Of a stretch of DNA of 64,000 bases, positions 58,950-64,000 are shown piece after piece. Source of the DNA: Gymnopus androsaceus JB14 (taxonomy: Eukaryota > Basidiomycota > Agaricomycetes > Agaricales > Omphalotaceae); the NCBI GenBank assembly GCA_009733575.1, contig ML769386.1, positions 1 through 64,000 of the forward strand, given 5' to 3'. Both the position numbers and the translations under genes were made by a program. The notes beneath the pieces are model-generated. The model ran no database searches and had not been told where the DNA came from. It saw only the letters and a list, made by a program, of their open reading frames with translations. Position 1 is the stretch's first letter; each line of letters begins with the position of its first letter.

Positions 58950-59650
58950 CACAGTAGAAAAATCCACATTAGGCAAATCACAACTCTTATCTGTACAATT
59001 TCTAATAAGAAATGTCATTTTTGGTGACATCTCCTTCCTTTTATGGCTTATCTCAGTGTGTTTTGCCGCTCCGAATAGTTCTTGTAATACCTTCCTCGTC
59101 ACCCGGTCCGTATCGGTACAGTCCAAGAGCAATAGTAACATACAGTACCATTCTCCGCGATTGGGAAGAATTGTCATCGATGTTGGGTTGAGCCTGGGTG
59201 CGGTGTTGCCAAGTACTTATCATGGACGATGTCTTCCTATACCCGACTGATCTTTTTGCGCCACATCTCAGATGCCTTTGCATCTGCCTATGGACCGCAG
59301 GATGGGGCGGCTGATAGGCAGTGATTCAAGGGTAGGTTCGGAGCAAGCCCTTGCTCCGGCCCGGTGACGGGTGATCAACGAAGGCTTGTTTGTTCACCAA
59401 ACAATTTCCCGATAGGGAAAGCCGCGCGTGATGGGCTTGATCCGAACCTAATTCAAGGGTGTTAGTGTCATCATGCTTGGTGACTTGGGACCCGAGGCAT
59501 CCAATACAGTCTTGCGATTTGCTGAGGAGAATGCGGAGGGAGAGGACAAGGAGTTGCTCACAATGGCGGAAAAGCTGATTGCTTTAGTAGTCAATGCTAG
59601 GACACGACAGATAGACTTAACTTCAAATAATACCCATGGCCGTTCATGCT
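58950..59650 (+). pseudogene. Decayed gene of unknown family, split by a mini-element
   Basis: Coding-like stretches SSYTRLIFLRHISDAFASAY, GPQDGAADRQ, stop, FKG are followed, after a 118-bp insert, by VSVIMLGDLGPEASNTVLRF and AEENAEGEDKELLTMAEKLI. The frame is continuous across the insertion once one target copy is removed. An in-frame TGA and missing exon joins upstream show decay. I recognise no family. Confidence 0.4.
59333..59450. mobile_element. 118-bp mini-element with 9-bp target duplication
   Basis: Ends TAGGTTCGGAGCAAGCCC and GGGCTTGATCCGAACCTA are 18-bp inverted repeats with one mismatch. ATTCAAGGG flanks both sides (59324-59332 and 59451-59459). A 9-bp duplication suits a Mutator-like element; if the element is taken one base longer on the left, an 8-bp hAT-style duplication is also possible. 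The centre has a 'ttgtttgttcaccaaacaa' palindrome. There is no coding capacity. Confidence 0.85.
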
Positions 59651-59659
59651 AAGCTGTCA

Positions 59660-60676
59660 TATAATTAAGGATGCAGCGCAATTCATCTTGTGAAATGCAA
59701 TTAGGAAGAAACAAATGTGATTTTGTTCTAGAAACAGTGCGTTAACTTGCTTCACATTGATGCATCTTTTCACTGAACCTTTTTCAGATGCTGTAGTGCT
59801 ACTGTATCTATGTCTTATCCGAGGCTCGTACATCTGTTGACTGATGTTCCCTTGCTGTGTACCACTACGGGGTTGCGACAAGTCTATGCTTGATATAAAA
59901 TTGCACAATTCGTGAATATTTCATTAAAAAGAACCAAAGTGACAGACACTTTGAGAAACAGCAGTCGTTGACGGGCACCAATCTAATAAGAGGCGAACAA
60001 CGAAATTCGATTTGCCAGTGGATGACTTCCCGTAAGGTTTATTTGACGAAAAATGGTCAATTAAACATTTCACAGGCCCTAAGCGAGCTCGGAACAGCAC
60101 CGGCAACAAGATTTGAAATTCAGGACCTGTTCTAAACGATCGGTTTAGAAAGGCCTCGGGACCCCTCTGTAAACCGTTTTGCGTGCAATTACGCTCGGCT
60201 ATCAGCTGCACCATGTGCTTTCCCTTTCCGTTTTGGGTGCCAGCTCTGGTTGCCTCAAGCTTTGTGTATGCCCTCTGCTTGAATCTAGACAGCGAAAATG
60301 CGCTATAGCTGAAGGAAATGACCATGTCTCTGAGTAAAGCAAGCCTGGAAGGAAAAAACGGCCTCATATGTGTGCCGTGCCCATGCCGCGTTTCCTTTAC
60401 TTCATACTCAAATGATGCGTCGATGTAGCCAGTTTACGGTTTACGGGAATGGTAAGCCAAATAATTTGTCAAAAAACCAAATTTCGAATATTTCCACCAG
60501 TTCATCATTTTGGTTATTTGACAATTTATTGCTACGGGAAGTCATCCAGTCTTTTACGGGGAGTCGGGGACCTGCCGCTGCACGCGGCGCTAAGGATCAA
60601 TAAGATTATGCGAACAATTTTCTGACTTTGCCGGCAATGGGAACCTCGAATATTCGCTTCCTTCTTTCCGACCACG
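59660..60676. other. Gene-poor stretch with an inverted repeat
   Basis: Open frames on both strands lack motifs. The only structure I see is the inverted repeat at 60458-60536. Confidence 0.45.
60458..60536. repeat. Imperfect 24-bp inverted repeat
   Basis: The arm 'aataatttgtcaaaaaacca' (and flanks) at about 60458-60483 pairs with 'tggttatttgacaatttatt' at about 60513-60536, around a loop of about 28 bp. Similar 'tttacggg' words lie just outside each arm, so it may be a small foldback element. Confidence 0.6.
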
Positions 60677-61254
60677 ATGTCATCTGCACTCGACCAAAGG
60701 TACGATGTTATTCAAGTTATGGCAACCTACTCACTTGAGCTCTCGTAGAATGTTTCGAACTAAGCAAGTCACTTTTACCCCGGAGACCAAGTTGTTAGAC
60801 AAAGAGCCTGCTATTTGTCTTGCCAACGACCAACCCCTATGCGCGATGCCTTCAATGGATGAATATGGACCATCGACGCTCGCATTTCGCCTCGATGATG
60901 AGCACCTTCTTCCACGTATATCCGATATTGATCCAACAATCAGGACGCTCTTGAAGATAGAAGAGAACCCGACTACTGTGGACGCGCTAATCAATGCCCG
61001 ACGTTTCCTTGTTGGGACTCTTTGCGACTGGATTCAGGAGATATGGCCAACAGCATTTCTGTGCACTCTAGAGCATCCTGACAGGAATAAACCGTGCTTT
61101 TACACAGTAGGGATTGGCCGATAATGGTCATTATCGGACACGTCTTATACCAACCGTAGCTCAAGTAGAGCAGATGAGGGAGGAGTTCGGCCTGGATGGA
61201 ATCGAACTGGGTTGGTTCGAAGATGTTAACTTCAATTCAGTTCGGCGCAAGTAA
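60677..61254 (+). CDS. Hypothetical protein (one +1 shift)
   Basis: I do not recognise the family. Exon 1 is MSSALDQ(R); a GT-AG intron leads to MFRTKQVTFTPETKLLDKEP, then GPSTLAFRLDDEHLLPRISD and INARRFLVGTLCDWIQEIWP. The first frame stops after FYTVGIGR. With one extra C at 61118-61119 ignored, it continues as DNGHYRTRLIPTVAQVEQMR and ends ELGWFEDVNFNSVRRK at TAA 61252-61254. About 175 residues, no membrane segment. The F-x-x-x-x-V-F-x-P opening and the conserved continuation suggest a real gene with a sequence error. Confidence 0.6.
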
Positions 61255-61637
61255 CCCAGTGTAAGTCATTAAATCTTTTGTTCTTGAGGACTGCGTAATT
61301 GAAGCCTGTCACCAGTACTAGGATTATCTGTGGTGCTTGCTTGTGCTTGTGTCTCCCTACCTTCTACCCGCTTTGTATCTCGTTTAGATCTGCTTTATAA
61401 TTAAGTCAAATTGCTATCCAAATTCTTTTTCCTCGCTGCAGTAAATACCAATCGCGTTGGTGAACGGGCTCAGCCTCGATATGCCTAGCGTACTCGACGT
61501 ACCAGATACTCCTAGACCGATTCGTTGTATAAATTTCTGGCCCAGAAGCCCAGCTCGACCTCGTGCGACAGGAGCCGATAGAGGATCCAGTCTTCCCTCA
61601 ACGCTGCTGATACCGAAACAAAAACTCGTTTCACTTC

Positions 61638-62717
61638 TCATAACTCCTTTACCGAACAGGCGAGCTTTCCATGCTGGGAGGTCCGGTAGTACCCGGAAAG
61701 AGTCAAGCATTCGAGAAGAGGAAGGGTAAGGCGGCATAAGAGGTCGTCAAACCTCCTGTTATGGAAGCAGTACATTTTCAGGGATTTCAATGCGGGCAAC
61801 AATATGGAGATGTTGGAGGTGAGTCCACGACGTACTGGAAGGTTAATTTCGAGGTTGACAAGGTTTTTGCATGCATGTAAAGTGTCTATATAGACAGCTG
61901 CATCAGATATAGTAGATTCCGACTCGGCAATCTTAACATGGTCAGTTGTTCCACTGGAAACACCAATGCTTTTAATAAAGCAGGACAGCGCGCGGACCCT
62001 CTGATTTGGACATGGTGTAGTTTGGGCGCATCCGAGAATGCCTGAATTTTGTTGGGGAAAGGGTACCCATCACGGCGCTCAATCGAAAGGTTGACCTGTT
62101 CCAATTGAGAAAAAGAAGATTGCGGTAGATTGAAAAGCGCAGTGTATGACTTCGGATGCCCCGCTACATCCAACGTTCGAATTCGTTGGCGACACTTTAA
62201 GATTCGCTCCAGAAACTGGGCGGACACATCTCGATTTAAAGAAAGATACGCGTCCAAGAGATGATTTCGACTCCGATTAACCCACTTTTCAACCCATTCC
62301 GAGTCAACGTTGGTCAAGACTTTCATCATGCGATCGTAAAAGCAGATTTTAGACCAAAGTCGGGGAGTCGCAAGAGCGACCTTTCTCCAAGCCACACACA
62401 CACTAGGAAAAGTGTACGTGTATAATAAATACGATGACATGATTTGGGCGGAGGATACCATCCCCAGGAAGACGTGAAAGCTCGAAGATTTCGGAGAGGA
62501 TTTCCACCGGAATTCGACGGACAGCCGAGAGAACGTTTCGGAACGAAGCAATCTCGCCGAGTTTCGTGTCTATTTGGTGCCTCAGCTCGAAGACGTGAGC
62601 CTCAAGGCTCTCTACTTGGGCTTCTGTTTCAGAGATTCGTTTTCGAAGGAACGAGAACTCGGTTGGTTCAAGCCATACTGGCTCTTCGATACGATTCTGG
62701 GACAGATACTGCGACAT
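61638..62717 (-). CDS. F-box-like/LRR protein
   Basis: Predicted substrate receptor of an SCF ubiquitin ligase, mushroom type. Start 62717: MSQYLSQNRIEEPVWLEPTE. A coiled coil (ISETEAQVESLEAHVFELRH) leads to the F-box-like motif VRRIPVEILSEIFELS and, across an intron, VCVAWRKVALATPRLWSKIC. The repeat region includes LLDAYLSLNRDVSAQFLERI, CRQRIRTLDVAGHPKSYTAL, and LPALKSLKMYC followed by DDLLCRLTLPLLECLTLSG. One frame change near 61910-61940 is needed to reach the last repeats. The frame then closes at 61638, so the far C-terminus may be lost. Among the F-box loci in this window it is the best preserved. Confidence 0.7.
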
Positions 62718-63559
62718 TCCTGATAGAATGTTGAATATAGATAAGTTTCAGAGCAGTTCATGCTCTTTACCTTTTCTGGTTTGACGAATGAGTCGAATCT
62801 GACTCAGGAGTCTCAGTTAATGAACTACCAACTACGGATGATACTTTAACCGTACCCTCACTAGACGGAGATGGGTCCCAGTAGCAGGAGGTTGCGGAGG
62901 AGTTAACATTTGATCCAAACATAAGTCGCATTATGATCTCGAATTCACAACTCGGAGTGATTCGTGAAAGTCTTCGAGGAATGAGTGTTTCGTTGTACAC
63001 GAATCAGTATCAACATCGTGCTCTATTCAAAACAAGCCAGAATGAAGCCGGCGAGGAAAGAAAAGGAACAAAAATAAAACTATAGCATCTGTGGTAATTC
63101 CGTCGCCAGACGATCGAATTAACCTGCTACAGTATGGCAAATTACCAAATTCAGGACAAACATTGAACTGCGAGACGATGAAGATAGATGGGCGCTAAGT
63201 TCTGCGATAAATTCGGCGCTAAATTGTTGCATTCAGCGTTGAACTTGTTCCGTCCATTACTGGTTCAGATTTCTTCACCTTCCGTCGAAAGCAGCTACCG
63301 GACTGGGCACGATCGCTGTTCCTCCGTACTTCATTCGAGAATAATCTGGGTACAGGTACAAGCATCTATATGGATTGTCTAGACTCGTTCAATACATAAT
63401 TCTGGCCCTGGCGCTTCCCTATATGTACTTCTTTTGCAGGACGACGGTGGATCAGTGATGATTGCTACGCAGCTACCGTAGGGAGTTACAATCGCGCCCA
63501 CGAAGACATGGGATTTCAAGTTTTGACTTATCCACAGTGTAGCTCCCAGACGATTGGCC
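62718..63559. other. Intergenic, no gene seen
   Basis: Upstream regions of two divergent genes. A Ser/Thr-rich minus-strand frame at 62767-63000 cannot be spliced in frame to the F-box start, so I do not count it as an exon. Confidence 0.4.
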
Positions 63560-63620
63560 GACTTTTTCTATCTCTTCGTGTTCTTTTCTTGCTTTCGTTT
63601 TTCTTCTGCTTCCCCAGGAG
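63560..63620 (+). promoter_or_regulatory. Pyrimidine-rich leader/promoter tract
   Basis: A CT-rich run about 70-130 bp upstream of the next ATG. Such tracts often mark transcription starts of well-expressed fungal genes. Confidence 0.4.
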
Positions 63621-63690
63621 GGATTTACTTTTTATTCTTTGACCTGGCAACGGACCAACTATTGTGTTTTGAACTTGGATCTTCGGTGCC

Positions 63691-64000
63691 ATGGTTCATC
63701 GGTCTTTAGCCCGATCGACACTTGGTTTTGCCGTAGTGTTATTTGGCATTGCTGGTCAAATCACGCCTACATTTGCTGCAAACGACTGGAACACGCCTTG
63801 CTTTGATGGAGTTTGTCAATATTCTTTGACCGCTGCACCGGGTCAGAGTGGGTCTGGGACTATGCAGATTGTGCGTACAAGTCTTCATACATCTTTAATT
63901 GCGCCTGATTTCCTGATTCTACCCTTTCATTTCCATCATCCACAAATAGTGGGGCTCCCAGAACGCTCTCTCGGATATAACAAGCGCCGCAGGCTGGCAA
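63691..64000 (+). CDS. Secreted protein, 5' part only
   Basis: Start 63691: MVHRSLARSTLGFAVVLFGI followed by AGQITPTFA, a clear signal peptide with likely cleavage after TFA. The mature part begins ANDWNTPCFDGVCQYSLTAA, followed by GQSGSGTMQI. A GT-AG intron (about 63871-63949) joins it to WGSQNALSDITSAAGWQ, where the window ends. The paired cysteines and W-N-T-P-C-F-x-G-x-C opening suggest an extracellular domain. I do not know the family by name, and the gene continues beyond the window. Confidence 0.75.
   Translation, partial: MVHRSLARSTLGFAVVLFGIAGQITPTFAANDWNTPCFDGVCQYSLTAAPGQSGSGTMQIVRTSLHTSLIAPDFLILPFHFHHPQIVGLPERSLGYNKRRRLA

Noticed and set aside
61457..61729. Plus-strand open frame of 90 residues
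   Set aside because: It lies opposite the LRR region of the minus-strand F-box gene (LTLPLLECLTLSG) and has no motif of its own.
62767..63000. Ser/Thr-rich minus-strand frame as a first exon of the F-box gene
   Set aside because: Splicing through the available GT-AG intron puts the F-box frame out of phase and gives an early stop.

Overview
The window is nuclear DNA of a filamentous basidiomycete, most likely an agaric-type Agaricomycete. Genes are dense, with many short (about 50-60 nt) GT-AG introns. The housekeeping proteins are fungal, and several families are typical of mushroom genomes: F-box-like/LRR proteins, a BTB/POZ protein, a Zn2Cys6 regulator, an expanded kinase-like family and short-TIR MITEs. 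I see no rRNA, tRNA or CRISPR.

Layout. 0-2.3 kb has no gene I can support. 2.3-6 kb holds a decayed kinase-like gene (-) and a small coiled-coil gene (+) split by a 555-bp hAT-type MITE. 6-21 kb is a gene block: eIF3m, ornithine acetyltransferase, a Zn2Cys6 regulator, a tail-anchored-type protein, a Cys-rich protein, a TBC fragment, an RNF220-like RING protein and a UbiA prenyltransferase. 21-26.2 kb is poor in genes, with ISY1 and a stack of three transposon relics. 26.4-33.9 kb holds an SMP-30 lactonase, an HSL-type alpha/beta hydrolase with a truncated tandem copy, and a STIMATE-family membrane protein. 34-38.7 kb has a second, inverted kinase-like copy, a BTB pseudogene and a cupin. 39.8-48.8 kb is core machinery: phosphatase inhibitor 2, DASH subunit Dad1, SEC18/NSF and an RNase III, plus an F-box protein. 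49-58 kb carries an uncharacterised mushroom-type family, MTD1, an ORM protein and a gamma-tubulin complex component (GCP5-like). 58-64 kb has F-box relics, mini-elements, a hypothetical gene, a better-preserved F-box gene and the start of a secreted protein.

The genes do not form one pathway. Most are independent housekeeping functions: translation initiation, arginine and folate metabolism, splicing, vesicle fusion, kinetochore, microtubule nucleation and sphingolipid control. Between them lie fast-evolving accessory families and small non-autonomous transposons.

One technical point matters for every reader. Many well-conserved genes (ornithine acetyltransferase, SEC18, the GCP5-like gene, the Zn2Cys6 regulator and others) need single +1 shifts to read through, while their residues stay conserved on both sides. 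This looks like single-base insertion errors in the assembly, so a 'broken' gene here is not necessarily a pseudogene. The kinase-like copies, the BTB gene, the hydrolase duplicate and the MITE-split gene do look truly decayed.
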